This document shows, one piece after another, positions 9,951-19,506 of a stretch of 64,000 nt of DNA. Position 1 is the first letter of the stretch; the number at the start of each line of letters is the position of its first letter. Source of the DNA: Phytoseiulus persimilis (lineage: Eukaryota; Arthropoda; Arachnida; Mesostigmata; Phytoseiidae); assembly GCA_037576195.1 (NCBI GenBank), contig CM075102.1:5332001-5396000 (forward strand), written 5' to 3'. The position numbers and the translations under genes are program-made. Below the pieces are notes generated by a model. It was not told the DNA's origin, did not search any database, and saw only the letters and a program-made list of their open reading frames with translations.

Positions 9951-12768
9951 ATGTTACATCCTCTGTAACGCCAACGCGTTCGAGAAGCTCGAACAAATGC
10001 AGGTAGACGAGGACAGAGTACGCACACGGATATCAGACCACAACCTACTCTCCGCTATATTCAGAATGGAAAAAGAGCGGGAAGGTAATGCAAAACGTGG
10101 GAAGAAAACGAAAATCGTCACAATGGTTGACAAGAATAGAGTTACCATGGCGACAATAGAATCGATCACGGCACAGATGGTAAGAAATCTACCAGAATCA
10201 TATGAATTTTTTAGTAAGACCATTCGAGAAAACATTCTGAAAAGTACGAAAAAACTCAAACTCGACGATACATGGCCTGTCCAAACGAGAGAAATCTCCA
10301 AGATGACCAAAGAGAAGAAGCGACTGAACAAAGAGCGGAAGAGAGCGAAAGAGCGGGGAGATGAAGACGAACTGCAGAAGATAGCGGTGGAAGTTGACAA
10401 AATTCAAAATCGAATATACGAACAGGTCGAGATAGAAACATCTAGACGGGATAGGGAAATATACGACCACATAATCAGGGCACCTAGAGAGCAAAGAGCG
10501 AAACATTTCTGGAAATACACGCAGAAGGAAGAGGGAATAACCCAAAAATTGGTATGCCCGACTGACGAACTCGGCCAAGACATCGCGGATGATCAAATGG
10601 AATCATATCTAACGGATGTCCTCAAAACGGTTCTTGAATGCGAAAAATCGGCTACAAGAGACGGACTGGAACCAAGCGACACCACCACGATGCCTCAGGG
10701 GTCAAAGCTACCCATCGATGCACAGATGGTCGAAGAAGCCATAGGGAAAGTATCCGCAGAGTCCGCGAAAGGACTGGATGACATACCCGCATATGTGATA
10801 AAATCCATCGGAATGGCAGGACACGAATACATAGCTCGAATGTTTACGGGCATAACGGGAGGATCACAACCAATCCCGGCAGAATTGCGCCAAGGGAAAG
10901 TCACACTACTACCAAAAACTAACTCAAAGAAGAAGGACCTTGAAACCTATCGCCCGCTTACGATATCCAGTATTATGTATAGACTATTCGCAAGGATCCT
11001 ATGTAAAGAAATCCAGAATTGGATGGAAGAGGATGGGATCCTCGAAGAAATGCAACACGGCTTCCGAAAAGGAAGGAGAGGAGACGACTGCATATACATT
11101 CTCACATCGTTGATAGAGGCGGCCAGGCGGGAAAAAGCCGGACTAGTCACCTGCTTCTTGGACTGCACGCGGGCCTATGACAGAATAGACAGAACTCGTT
11201 TGTGGGAAGTGCTGAAGAGTAAAGGTATGCCCAAAACCATACTAGAAATAATTCAGGGTCTGTATAGAGACAATGAGGTGACCCTACAATATGGCACACA
11301 CAGGTCCGAAACGATCCCAAGTGATAAAGGACTCTGACAAGGATGTCCAATGAGTCCAGTACTATTTATCCTATACATTTCCGACCTGGAAAAAAGGTTG
11401 GAGCATACCAAAGCGGGATTCAAGGTCAGGACGAAGGGAAATATCTTCGACCTACAACAACCGAAACACATCAACATGTGTGGCCTGTTATTTGTCGATG
11501 ACCTGGTGCTGATGGCACCATCCATGAGAAACATGGAGCGGTTATTGGAAGTTGTATCGGCATTCGGAGAAGAAATGGGACTCCAATTCAACCCCGATAA
11601 AAGCGCGATTGTAGAATTTGCAAAAGTAAATGACTCAGAATCGGAGGAAACACTTCGAATACAGAACCAACTGATACCGGTTCTCGACCGGTACAAATAC
11701 CTAGGAATCACGCTCTGCAACGAGAAAAATTACCTCCAAGAACAGGAAAAGATCTGGGAGGAAAAAGCAGAGAAAGTGATCAGACAAATGCACGCCAAGT
11801 CACTGTGGAGATTCAACAGATTCGAAGTCACAAAGATACAATGGAAAAGCACAGCAGTCCCAGCACTAACGTATGGAAACTCGGTTACAACCATGCCCGC
11901 CAAAGTGCGGAAACGGCTCGAAAACCGGCAACGCGAAGCAGGACGGTGGGCCTTGGGACAACCGAACGCGAACACCGCCGTCGAATTCATATACGGAGAA
12001 CTAGGATGGTCACCCTTCGAGGCACGCGAAACGAAAGCGAAACTCATGTACTCTGCCAGAATAAGCGAAATGAATGAAGCCAGGTGGCCAAAAGCGATCC
12101 ATACCATGCTGGAGATCACAAATACGGAAACCTCATTGAAGAAAAGAATCAACCAAGTTAAGAAACGATTCAAATGCCAGGAATTGAAAGAACTATCAAC
12201 CAGCGAGTCAAGGATGGGTCTCAAAAGCTACAAGAAATATGTGGAAGAGACGCTGAACAACAAGATGGATAAGGAATGGCGAAAGGGTATGTCGGAAAAG
12301 AGAACGCTTGACCGATATCGCAATTTCAAAAAAGCTCGAGGAAATATCGAACACATATATGATAACAGTAGAGGCAGTCGACTGCTCGCGAACGCCAGAG
12401 CGGGATGTCTACAGACTAGGAAATACAGGTCAAGATACATAGACATCGAAGCGATCTGCCAACGGTGCGGAAGGGAGGACGAAACTATGGAGCATGTGCT
12501 TCTTGAATGCGAAGAAATCCCAGATGCTGAGTGTATAATACAGAAAAGACTAGGACTACACGAAGAAAGCACACCAAGAATGATATTCGACACCAAGAGA
12601 ATACTTGAGAAGTGGGAACGGAAAAACGACCCAGACCGTATGTCCGAGAAATAATAATAACCGCACCGTCGACCAGCTGAGTCATCGCCCCGTGTTAAGG
12701 GTCTTCAGCTATATTTGGAATGAAACTACAGCATGAAGATGGTCAATAAACAATCAATCAATCAACAA
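9950..12768 (+). mobile_element. 5'-truncated APE-type LINE (non-LTR retrotransposon)
   Basis: The element starts inside the endonuclease domain: text from about 9955 (YILCNANAFEKLEQM, then ISDHNL) aligns with the end of the endonuclease in the longer LINE at 43981-44100. It runs through the reverse transcriptase and the C-terminal zinc knuckle to a stop at 12652-12654, a short 3' UTR, and a tail of TCAA-type repeats (about 12744-12766). Truncation at the 5' end and a simple-repeat 3' tail are usual for target-primed insertion. It belongs to the same family as the LINE at 37.1-46.7 kb; CR1/Jockey-like is my best guess. No target-site duplication was found. Confidence 0.85.
9955..12654 (+). 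pseudogene. LINE ORF2 reverse transcriptase, one nonsense codon
   Basis: This is one long reading frame with a single in-frame TGA at 11335-11337. The codon sits in the conserved motif GL-R-QGCPMSPVLF and corresponds to a CGA arginine codon at the same place in the second LINE (GLRQGCPGSPVLY), so it looks like a C-to-T change at CpG. Domains in order: end of the APE endonuclease (SDHN), RT palm with RPLTISSIMYRLF, HGFRKGRRG, motif A FLDCTRAYD, motif B (interrupted), motif C LLFVDDL at about 11485-11505, KYLGITL, thumb region, and a C-terminal CQRCG..ETMEHVLLEC knuckle (C-x2-C-x7-H-x4-C). Without read-through the protein would lack the catalytic FVDD, so this copy is non-autonomous. Confidence 0.9.
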
Positions 12769-13125
12769 GCGCTTGAAATCGCCAAATCGCTTCCATGGAA
12801 AAGAGATTCAACATTTCCTTCGATCTTCCCCAACGATGTGCATGTTCCTCATGCACCCCGAGGAAACGATTCCTGAGCTTGAAACACCATCTTTGCCGGA
12901 TGTCGCTCTTTGGAGACATGTCGCATGGATTAGGAATACTTCGAGCTCGCTGAGATACGTTTTCTGTGGCGGTTTCCTGTGGTAAGTTTGCGTGGCGGCG
13001 ATGGTGCTCTGCACTGCGGGCCGTGGGCCGCACCAAGTTGCCCACTCCTGGAATAAAGACTTGCTTGCCAATCCTCTCTTCAAGTCTCGACGTCGTTGTC
13101 CTGATCCTATCCCGAGACACTTCAT
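12769..13125. other. Possible LTR remnant upstream of the decayed Gypsy
   Basis: This stretch lies between the LINE tail and a tRNA-primer-like site at 13126. By position its right-hand part should be the 5' LTR of the decayed Gypsy, and the sequence ends ACTTCA next to the primer site. I could not define the LTR's left edge or a second LTR. No gene. Confidence 0.3.
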
Positions 13126-13484
13126 TGGCGCAGTCGGCACAATTGCAATCGTTGGCGCAATCGTAATTCTTAAAACTTGGTTCTCACGGCACGAGGCCAT
13201 TGTGAAGGAAGCGACCCCATCCATTAAACTCCGAACTCAACTACTGCTCAAGGCGTTAAGGCCGACGGGATATGCCAGTCTCCTCAGTCCGATCTCACCA
13301 GAGCCGATATGATGATCTCGTTGAAATCCTTAAGACGAATTTCGGACCCTCGAAATCAATATTCCGGAGACGTCATGACATCTCAAGTCTACATGTTCCG
13401 TTGACAGCTCTAGATAATCCAGAAGAAATTGTAGACTGGGCGAATCTCAAGGGCTCAATGCTTGTCTATCAATCCTCCGATTGA
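13126..13484 (+). pseudogene. Decayed Gypsy primer site and Gag fragment
   Basis: 13126-13137 reads TGGCGCAGTCGG, a classical Gypsy primer-binding sequence of the tRNA-Ser type. From 13178 the frame WFSRHEAI..EATPSIKLR..LLLKALRPTGYASL matches the Gag of the intact Gypsy at 38-42 kb (WYGRNKGI..CVTTPSLKAKVLLKALGMEEYSRL). After a frameshift near 13312 the match continues as DDLVEILKTNFGPSKSIFRRRHD, NPEEIVDWANLKG (compare ELIEILEALFGPTKSLFRRRYD, KPEEILNLCNLKG). Nothing recognisable follows 13484. It is a related but older family member that has lost its pol. Confidence 0.8.
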
Positions 13485-15319
13485 AGCTTGAGAACTTACC
13501 GAGTATCCGCCCTGACAAGCAAGCACACTGAGGGATGCTCGAAAAATCAGCCGGAACTGTTCATCCGACACAGGGATTATGGGATCCCAATCACACCGAC
13601 TCATGGGTGAGCTTACTCGAATGGAAGAGAAAAAATCAAGTGCATCCCCGATCTGGCAAGATCATCATCGGCTGAGCAACGGGAGAGTTGTTGAGGAGGT
13701 GAATACTCTGCTCGGGGTGTCATGGAGCTTAGGGAAAATGAAGCGCATTACAGGAAATACATCATTGAAGTTTCATTGAGCGAGATGAGCCCCGTTCCCC
13801 CAAATGTTCGCAGGCGTTGTTGAACCAGGCAACGAATGAGCTCTCCGTGATTGTGGGAGCCCAAAGGTCGCAGCGATTCTGTATGAGTTTTCTGGCTCCT
13901 TCACATTCATTATTCGCTCTTCGGAATGCAGCCAACTTCTCACGCATGTCGCGGTATATTGGGAATAGCTTCTCCTAAGTTTTCGAGATCAGCAAGGGTG
14001 GATTATGTGCTCTTCTTGTGGTCGAATCGAAGAACTCGTCGTACCGGTGCCAAACCAGGGATGCCTGTTCGAACACGGAGATAGCGATCCGTTTCGCCTG
14101 GATCACCGAGACAGAGTCCTCGGAAACCACAGCGCATCCCCTCAAGAAGAGAAGATTACCCACGGCCCCAACACGCACCTTCCACGGCAAAGTGGCTCAC
14201 CCGATCGAGGGCATATTCGAACGCCGCAGCCTCCTCCTGGCCATCCGGACCCGAAAAGACCCCGCTTCTGGGCGCCGAGGCGTCTCCCGTGAGCTTCAGA
14301 CTCAGATCAAGGCTAACACGCTCTGGACACACGGGTGATCATCTTAGGACTCTTGAGGTCTGAGGATAGAAACTGAGGACTGAAGATAGAACATTACTGT
14401 CGAAGCCGGCATTTGACGGGTTTTGACGGGCACTGAGAAAGCATGCCGGGTTGAACTCTGTAAGACCATGCGTGCCAGAGTACAACGTCGATTATTTCAC
14501 CCCCGATTACTTCAATCTTTCGAATTCCAACCTTGATGATTTTATCTTCAATTACGGTGCGGCCCCTATTATTCCAACCTTGATTCTTCCACCTCTCTAT
14601 TATTTCAACCTAGTTCTGCATCGCTTGGTTGAAATAATCGAGGTTCCACTATTCTTCCACCATCGGTCGCTCCAAGGGGTCGGATGGGGCCGAGCGTCGA
14701 TCCGAAAGGCGGTCAGTATCCAAACGGAAGTCTGAGTACTCTGTATGTGAATTTGTTGAGATAACGATATTGTGTACAGTGAATCAGTTCTCAACCTGAG
14801 CCCCAACCCACCCCGAGCCATACGGCCCCTGAGTTTCAGTTCCAACTTCGCTGGTAAACCCTCGATCAGATCTCCCTAGATGGAGCCGCAGCAATGATGA
14901 GCACAGTGGAATGAATTGATTGAAAGTCCAACGGTATCTATCTCAATGGCTGTGGTCCGCTCCATCGGACGGCGACACCCTTTATCGCTACACACTTCAG
15001 TGAGCGCTCGAATCGATGTCCAAGGAGTGCTCTGGAAGCGTCGAGCAGCACTCCCCGGCTGGTGAGGAAGGCTCGACTGGAATCTCAAGCATAGGGCGGC
15101 CATGTCTTTGGCTCTGGGCCAAGTGGGACGCTCTCCATTCATCGAGTCGTAGGATCAGCTCCCGGCTCTTTCTTTAACCTCTTTCGGCCCCTGCTGACTG
15201 GTACGTTCGCCCTGTGACGACACTCCGCGGCGAGCTCCACGCTTGATGAGTTCTTGCGAGACACGTCCTTGTCTAGTCCTGCAATCGCATATCCGTGGTA
15301 GCACGGCGCCGTTGAGCAC
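13485..15319. other. Unassigned region unique to copy 1
   Basis: No confident gene. Minus-strand frames at 13762-13947 (ITESSFVAWFNNACEHLGE) and 13975-14190 (VWHRYDEFFDSTTRR) read like protein and might be retroelement Gag debris, but I cannot name them. AT-rich sequence at 14480-14650 has imperfect short repeats of an ATTATTTCAACCTTGAT type. The rest, including 14870-15319, shows nothing recognisable. Confidence 0.3.
14599..14638. repeat. Perfect 12-bp inverted repeat (hairpin)
   Basis: ATTATTTCAACC at 14599-14610 and its exact reverse complement at 14627-14638 flank a 16-nt loop. It sits in a patch with several near-copies of the same sequence. It could be an extruding hairpin or a product of local duplication; no function is implied. 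Confidence 0.5.
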
Positions 15320-15511
15320 ATCGCTAGTTGGCTTCCGTGAAGGTTTCGCCCGACTTAGTTGGGCTTCTTTTCGTCATGACGCCACTCGCGAATGCGTTTG
15401 CGATCCTTAGCGAGCATGCGTCACTGGATCCACCGAACAAATTTGGAGAGGTAGTTTGAGGTAGTAGACAAACTGGAGAGGTAGTTTGAGTTTGATTCCA
15501 CGAGACATATC

Positions 15512-15517
15512 TTTATT
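15512..15517 (-). promoter_or_regulatory. Poly(A) signal AATAAA of nanos-like copy 1
   Basis: On the minus strand AATAAA lies 66 bases past the nanos-like stop codon. The same signal is found at the same distance in the second copy (22725-22730). Position and conservation make it the likely cleavage and polyadenylation signal. Confidence 0.6.
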
Positions 15518-15550
15518 TCAGGTATCATTTTGATGGCGCCCTGTCAGAAA

Positions 15551-15559
15551 TATTGTACA
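15551..15559 (-). promoter_or_regulatory. PUF-type site TGTACAATA in nanos 3' UTR
   Basis: Minus strand TGTACAATA matches the 9-nt UGURNNAUA class of PUF (Pumilio/FBF) sites. Copy 2 has TGTAGAATA at the equivalent place, so the core is kept while a free position changed. It lies between stop codon and poly(A) signal. Nanos and PUF proteins work as partners, so PUF control of this mRNA is plausible, but a chance match is possible. Confidence 0.35.
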
Positions 15560-15582
15560 GTCTGTTTCTGATAGTTCAGAAG

Positions 15583-16134
15583 CTACGTACATTCAACCCG
15601 GAAGCTCGTCCTTATTTGACGTAAGAAGTTCGGTTTTTTAGGGTTAGGCAACGTTGGGCAGTAACTATGAGTATGGGCATAGTCCCCTCCCTGGCAGTTG
15701 CACAAATGACACCTTAACCTCCTCAATGAAGGGCAGGCGACCGTGCCGTTCGGAGCACGCAGGTTGTGTCCCTGGCTAACTACCCGAGGTTCGCCCTTCT
15801 TGCAACAGAACGGACAATACCCGAGCTCCCAGAGAGGCACAGTAACGATGCATTCCGCGAACTGTACCTTGGAATTCGGAGACACGGGTATCGGAGCCGA
15901 GAACTTCCATTCCTGTTTGGTCCGGAAGAGAGAAGGCATCCTCTTCTGGAGCTTTTTCCGGTTCCTTGATTGCCTCACTCGTGCTTCTTGCGGATTCGCT
16001 GCGAGCGGTGCGTGGTCGGCTACTTCTGGTCCAAGATCTCGATTCCGGAGGAGGTCAATCTCGAAGATCAATCGTTCGAAGTCCTTCTGAGATTCAAGCG
16101 ATTCTCTCATGGCAGCGCGAGCAGAGGCAAGCAT
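15583..16134 (-). CDS. nanos: Nanos-like zinc-finger protein, copy 1 (183 aa)
   Basis: Nanos proteins are germline RNA-binding translational repressors that act with Pumilio through a double CCHC zinc finger. Here residues 107-159 read CPFC..GH..VACPSLRRLRC and YAHTHSYCP: C107-x2-C110-x12-H123-x10-C134-x7-C142-x2-C145-x8-H154-x4-C159. The first finger and the linker fit the family exactly; the second has 8 rather than 7 residues before its histidine. The N-terminal region (1-100) is charged and not recognisable, and a short basic tail follows. Stop TAG is at 15583-15585, followed by a conserved poly(A) signal. Compared with copy 2, the zinc-finger DNA differs at two sites that I could see, both synonymous, while the N- and C-terminal parts carry about ten amino acid changes. 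That suggests the finger is under constraint. ATG 16134 is the first that leaves an unbroken frame; the frame is open further upstream (see 16135-16578). Confidence 0.85.
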   Translation of the reverse strand: MLASARAAMRESLESQKDFERLIFEIDLLRNRDLGPEVADHAPLAANPQEARVRQSRNRKKLQKRMPSLFRTKQEWKFSAPIPVSPNSKVQFAECIVTVPLWELGYCPFCCKKGEPRVVSQGHNLRAPNGTVACPSLRRLRCHLCNCQGGDYAHTHSYCPTLPNPKKPNFLRQIRTSFRVECT

Positions 16135-16578
16135 TTCGAGGCGGGAGTCTTGTCGTGGAGCGCAACAACCGTGTGAGCTCGTGGGTGTTATGACGTTGCT
16201 CTTATGCTGTGAGCCTACAACTCTCTCTCCAACGTGGCTTCGTGTCGCCCTAGACGATGCTCATCTGGATTCGAGGTACCGTTGGAATTCGTCGGAAACC
16301 GCAGCTTCCGTCGAGGCTGCGGCGTGGTTCCGAGAGACTCGGAGTTTGTTCCGGAGCTGAATTCTTTCGAATGAAGTCCCAGCACCACACAGACGGCTGA
16401 GAAATCGGTTGGGCTCGCTCTTCGCCCTCGTGAGAGACCAAAAGTTGGGAGGATCCAGGTCTGAACAGCAAACATTATCACTGTAGGCAGAAACCGCGGG
16501 CTTCGCGCAAATAGCGGGGCGCTGCCTCGAAGTCTCGAGCGGGACCCGCTCTCGCGGCGGAGGTTCCCGTTCGATCAA
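16135..16578 (-). pseudogene. Possible N-terminal extension of nanos copy 1, stop-interrupted
   Basis: Upstream of the nanos-like ATG the same reading frame continues to ATG 16578 (MIEREPPPRERVPLE..) and is broken only by TGA at 16261-16263. At this codon copy 2 has CGA, so the stop looks like a C-to-T change at CpG. Copy 2 is open here but has an extra base near 23429 that puts this segment out of frame with its nanos. The ancestral protein may have been about 331 residues, with each copy broken differently, or an intron may remove the lesions. The counterpart at 49071-49385 has the same TGA. Confidence 0.4.
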
Positions 16579-17484
16579 AGATAATCAACCACCGCCCGTC
16601 GAAGCTCTAACGGCTATTGAGCCTTCTCCGCAGTCGGATAGGGTTTCGCTAGAGCCCCAGAGAACATAATTCTGACTCAACCGACAGCGTCTGGGCTCAT
16701 AAGATCGTTGTGGAAGACGAAAAGTTCTTCAGAAGGAGCAGGCTTCGGCTCTGCGACGGTTCACTGCGAATAACTTTGTCTTGAATAAACACAAGTGAGC
16801 CACCGGAATTCCGAGCTGATTGATCCATGTACATTGATAGAAGCAGAGGGCTTCCTCTTTCTGAGAAGGGCATCGAAAGCCGGTCAGATGTGCAGGCAAA
16901 CGAGGATAGTGATCCGAAGTTAGAACGAAATGTTTTTACTCGGAGAGCTGGAAAGGCTGGGTTGCCTCGGAACGCCACGAAATACGAAATCTTCCCCTGG
17001 CACATGTCAAGTCAGCTCACCAAGGTCGCATGGGAGATACCTGGCTTCTCTGGGGAGCTTCCGAGATGAGAGCAAACCTCTACAGTCTCTTACATCCGAC
17101 AGCTTTAAACCCTCTGATCCTTGAGGATCTCTCGCTATGTTCGGCGCCCTCGAGTTTTTTTGAAAGGATGCTCGCATCCAGGAATCGCTTTCTCGAAAAT
17201 GCCTTTCGAATCACGGCGAACCTACCTGATTGAGATCGTCCACCGGCAACACATGAGCGATGGCGGTTGTCGGACATCTCAGAGCATCTCGTGGTGCTTT
17301 GAGACTCCGGATCATTCTTGCTCTGTTATTCGTCTCAGCAGAATTGAAACTATACGGATCACTGCGTTTTGCCCGTCTTGACGCGTTGATTCCATCGTAA
17401 GTTCGCCCTGATTCTCCTCATCTTAACGATGGATCTCGCCGCTTGGATCGAATTAGTGAGAATCAAGGTCCCCAGACTTTCATC
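16579..17484. other. Nanos upstream flank, repeated in three units
   Basis: In minus-strand sense this is the 5' side of the nanos-like gene. A minus-strand frame at 16697-17005 (FRSNFGSLSSF, ERGSPLLLSMYMDQ) recurs in shorter form at 23911-24162 and 49504-49749, but with frame changes, so I do not call it a gene. Promoter elements were not recognised. Confidence 0.3.
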
Positions 17485-17694
17485 ATGCTACCATTCAACA
17501 ACATCAACATCGGCCACCGTTCACAGAGAACCGGGAAGAGCCCTCTGGAAATTTTGAGGCGTGCCCCTTCTTTGACTGACAATCACGGGGAACTCGAGAA
17601 TTTAGTCCTTCAAGGAATTCCAGAAGAATGCATGAGTGGATTTACTGCAATATCTGGATTTATTAATGGCTTAGACAGAGGTATCTCCCACTGA
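17485..17694 (+). CDS. Small plus-strand frame before acidic gene A, copy 2 (69 aa)
   Basis: ATG at 17485 opens a frame with MLPFNNINIGHRSQRTG, LEILRRAPSLTDNHGELENL and GFTAISGF, stop at 17692-17694. Equal-length open copies lie at 24792-25001 and 50449-50658. The corresponding stretches before B genes keep the same frame but have in-frame stops, and the copy-1 A version has one stop near base 40. It faces acidic gene A end to end, with only about 60 bp between the two stop codons. Coding status is uncertain; no family is recognised. Confidence 0.35.
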   Translation: MLPFNNINIGHRSQRTGKSPLEILRRAPSLTDNHGELENLVLQGIPEECMSGFTAISGFINGLDRGISH

Positions 17695-17757
17695 TATGGA
17701 ATATCTCTTATGAATTTTCCGAATTCCAAGTCCTTACATTCATCAGGACTTTTTGGA

Positions 17758-18096
17758 TCAGAATTCTTCGTCCATTGGTTCGGCCAAGTCTTCCGCGGGC
17801 TCATCGTCATCGGAGGTTGGCGGCGTCGGGAACATTTCTACAAGGCGCTCCTCCAGATCCTCCTCGTGATCTTCCTCCCAATCCTCTCCAGGATCCTCCT
17901 CCTCCATGATATCACCCATATCGAAGTCTTCGAAATCAAGATCGGATCCATCGGAATCTTCGGAGTCGAGATCAGATCCATCGGTATCTCCGTCATCACT
18001 CGATGGCGGAGGCGAGAGAATGTCGTTGGAAGGGTCAATGTAGAGGTTGACCACAACGAAGATCTCTCGAACATTTTCGACTCCTTCGAAGTCCAT
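17758..18096 (-). CDS. Acidic protein A, copy 2 (112 aa)
   Basis: Intact member of acidic family A, 112 residues with the same start (MDFEGVENVREIF) and end (AEPMDEEF) as the others. Compared with copy 1 it lacks one acidic repeat and has the SDLDSEDSDGSDLDFED arrangement; all length change is in whole codons. It differs from copies at 25065 and 50721 by few residues. Confidence 0.6.
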   Translation of the reverse strand: MDFEGVENVREIFVVVNLYIDPSNDILSPPPSSDDGDTDGSDLDSEDSDGSDLDFEDFDMGDIMEEEDPGEDWEEDHEEDLEERLVEMFPTPPTSDDDEPAEDLAEPMDEEF

Positions 18097-19158
18097 GTCT
18101 GAGCTGGGTGATCCGAGGGCTTGTGATGGAATTCAGCAGTGGACCGTGTGAGCACTGAGCGAAGGGCTTTCAACCTTCCGAAGACACAGGTACGAGCGAG
18201 AATGATAGCGAAGAATTCGTGGGATCGTTCTTAAGGGCTCAGAACCCCAGACTGCCCCCTCTCCACCACGCCGACTTCACGGCAGCGCCTCTCTCGTAGA
18301 GAGCGAATTCGAAGCTGCAGTAGCGTGCTTCAGCAGCACGTGGGTCTCGGGTATGTTTGATTCACTTTCAGCTTCCGCATTTTCCGCTATAAACTTGTTC
18401 CAGGCGACTTCACCGAGGCTCGTATTCGAGAGGCGCTTCGGGGCGGCGAGGGATCGCGAGAGGAAGCCTTCACACGGCTCATGGTTTCGCACCCGCTCTG
18501 GCTCCCAGCTTCCGTAGTTGTGCGGAGCTACTCATCTTCAGGATCTCTTCGCATGTACTCTATCACATGAGTATACATCAGAGTAGTTTGCTCACTGACA
18601 TCGGCTGCAGCAGAACACCTGTTCGTGTCGCCGATTCTCGTTAGGCACGGATGGATTATGCTTAAATGAAAAATGTACATTTCATCTCGCTCTGTAAACC
18701 TTCAGGCGGCTCAATCTTCTATGTGGAATGTGTGTTCCTTGTGTGACATGGATGTAATGTGCTAGACTCTTAGCGCTGGGGCCTATGCTTACGCCACAGA
18801 TGGATCTCTCCGCTCTGGTCGATGGGGTTTTCGGTTCGACCGTAGAAGCTCAATCAGCGAGAACCGAGGTAGCTAGACTTTTATCATGCTACCGTTCTTC
18901 AACATCGACATCGGTCACAGTTCACAGAGGATTGGAGAGAGCCCTCAGGACATTCTGAGGGATGCCACTCCTCTGACTGACAATTAGGTAGAACTCGAGG
19001 AAGTAGTTTCTTGAGGAATTCCAGGAGAAAGCATGAGTAGATTTACTGCAATATCTATATTTATTCATGACATGGACAGGGATATCCTATACTGATTTAG
19101 GATATCTCTCACGAATCTTCCGGAGTCCAGATCTTAACAATCATCGGGACTTTTTGGA
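18097..19158. other. A-B linker of copy 2 with deletion
   Basis: Shared flank of gene A to about 18655, where copy-1-like sequence (matching base 1110) jumps directly to sequence matching base 2632. The rest matches the B-block upstream region, including the decayed small plus-strand frame. No gene. Confidence 0.45.
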
Positions 19159-19506
19159 TCAGAATTCCTCGTCCATCGGTTCGGCCTGGTCCTCCGCGGG
19201 CTCGTCGTCATCGGAGGTCGGCGGCGTCGGAAACATTTCCACAAGCCTTCTGTCCAGATCCTCTCCGTGATCTTCTTCTCGCTCCTCTGCGTGATCTCCC
19301 TCTTGCTCCTCCTCGTGATCTTCCTCCGGATCCTCCTCGGAATTCTCCTCTTCCAGGATGTTGCCCATATCGAAGTCTCCGATTTCAAGATCGGAATCTT
19401 CCTCGTCACTCGAAGGCGGAGGCGAAAGGATGGCGCGGGCATTGTCAACGTATAGGTTGAACAAAATGAAGAGATGTCGTATATTCTCGAAACCTCCGAA
19501 GTCCAT
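19159..19506 (-). CDS. Acidic protein B, copy 2 (115 aa)
   Basis: Intact family B member, almost identical to the copy at 3137-3484 (for example T to I after DNARA, and EEQ to EER in the acidic tract). Same length and same conserved termini. The local context of A then B on the minus strand, about 1.1 kb apart, repeats the order seen in every unit. Confidence 0.6.
   Translation of the reverse strand: MDFGGFENIRHLFILFNLYVDNARAILSPPPSSDEEDSDLEIGDFDMGNILEEENSEEDPEEDHEEEQEGDHAEEREEDHGEDLDRRLVEMFPTPPTSDDDEPAEDQAEPMDEEF

Larger units (their letters stand above)
1..17572. repeat. Tandem amplicon copy 1 (left end outside window)
   Basis: First of four head-to-tail copies of a large unit. The shared landmark, a TGACTGACAATCACGG-type sequence, starts here at base 1 and recurs at 17573, 24880 and 50537. 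In order this copy holds acidic gene A (186-545), acidic gene B (3137-3484), conserved plus-strand frames (5019-5676), a tRNA-like segment (about 6195-6250), the spliced basic-protein gene (6591-6910), and further sequence shared with copy 3 to about 9100. From about 9150 to 15320 it carries material not seen in the other copies (LINE, decayed Gypsy, unassigned DNA). It ends with the nanos block (15320-17572). Direct observation by eye alignment; borders are accurate to tens of bases. Confidence 0.85.

Noticed and set aside
10198-10596. Hydrophobic-looking minus-strand frames opposite the LINE RT (also 9954-10400, 11253-11720, 11730-12224)
   Set aside because: Antisense of Lys/Glu-rich RT sequence, which translates as Phe/Leu/Ser.
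15743-16090. Plus-strand 115-aa frame opposite nanos (also 22956-23303)
   Set aside because: Antisense of the nanos-like gene, which has the recognisable domain.
16697-17005. Minus-strand frame upstream of nanos as an extra exon
   Set aside because: Counterparts at 23911 and 49504 differ by frame changes, so no conserved coding signal.
17710-18102. Plus-strand 130-aa frames opposite acidic A genes (also 25017-25409, 50592-51071)
   Set aside because: They are the antisense of GAN-rich codons, which rarely give stops; the copy 1 version is broken at 374, while the minus-strand frame is intact in all copies.
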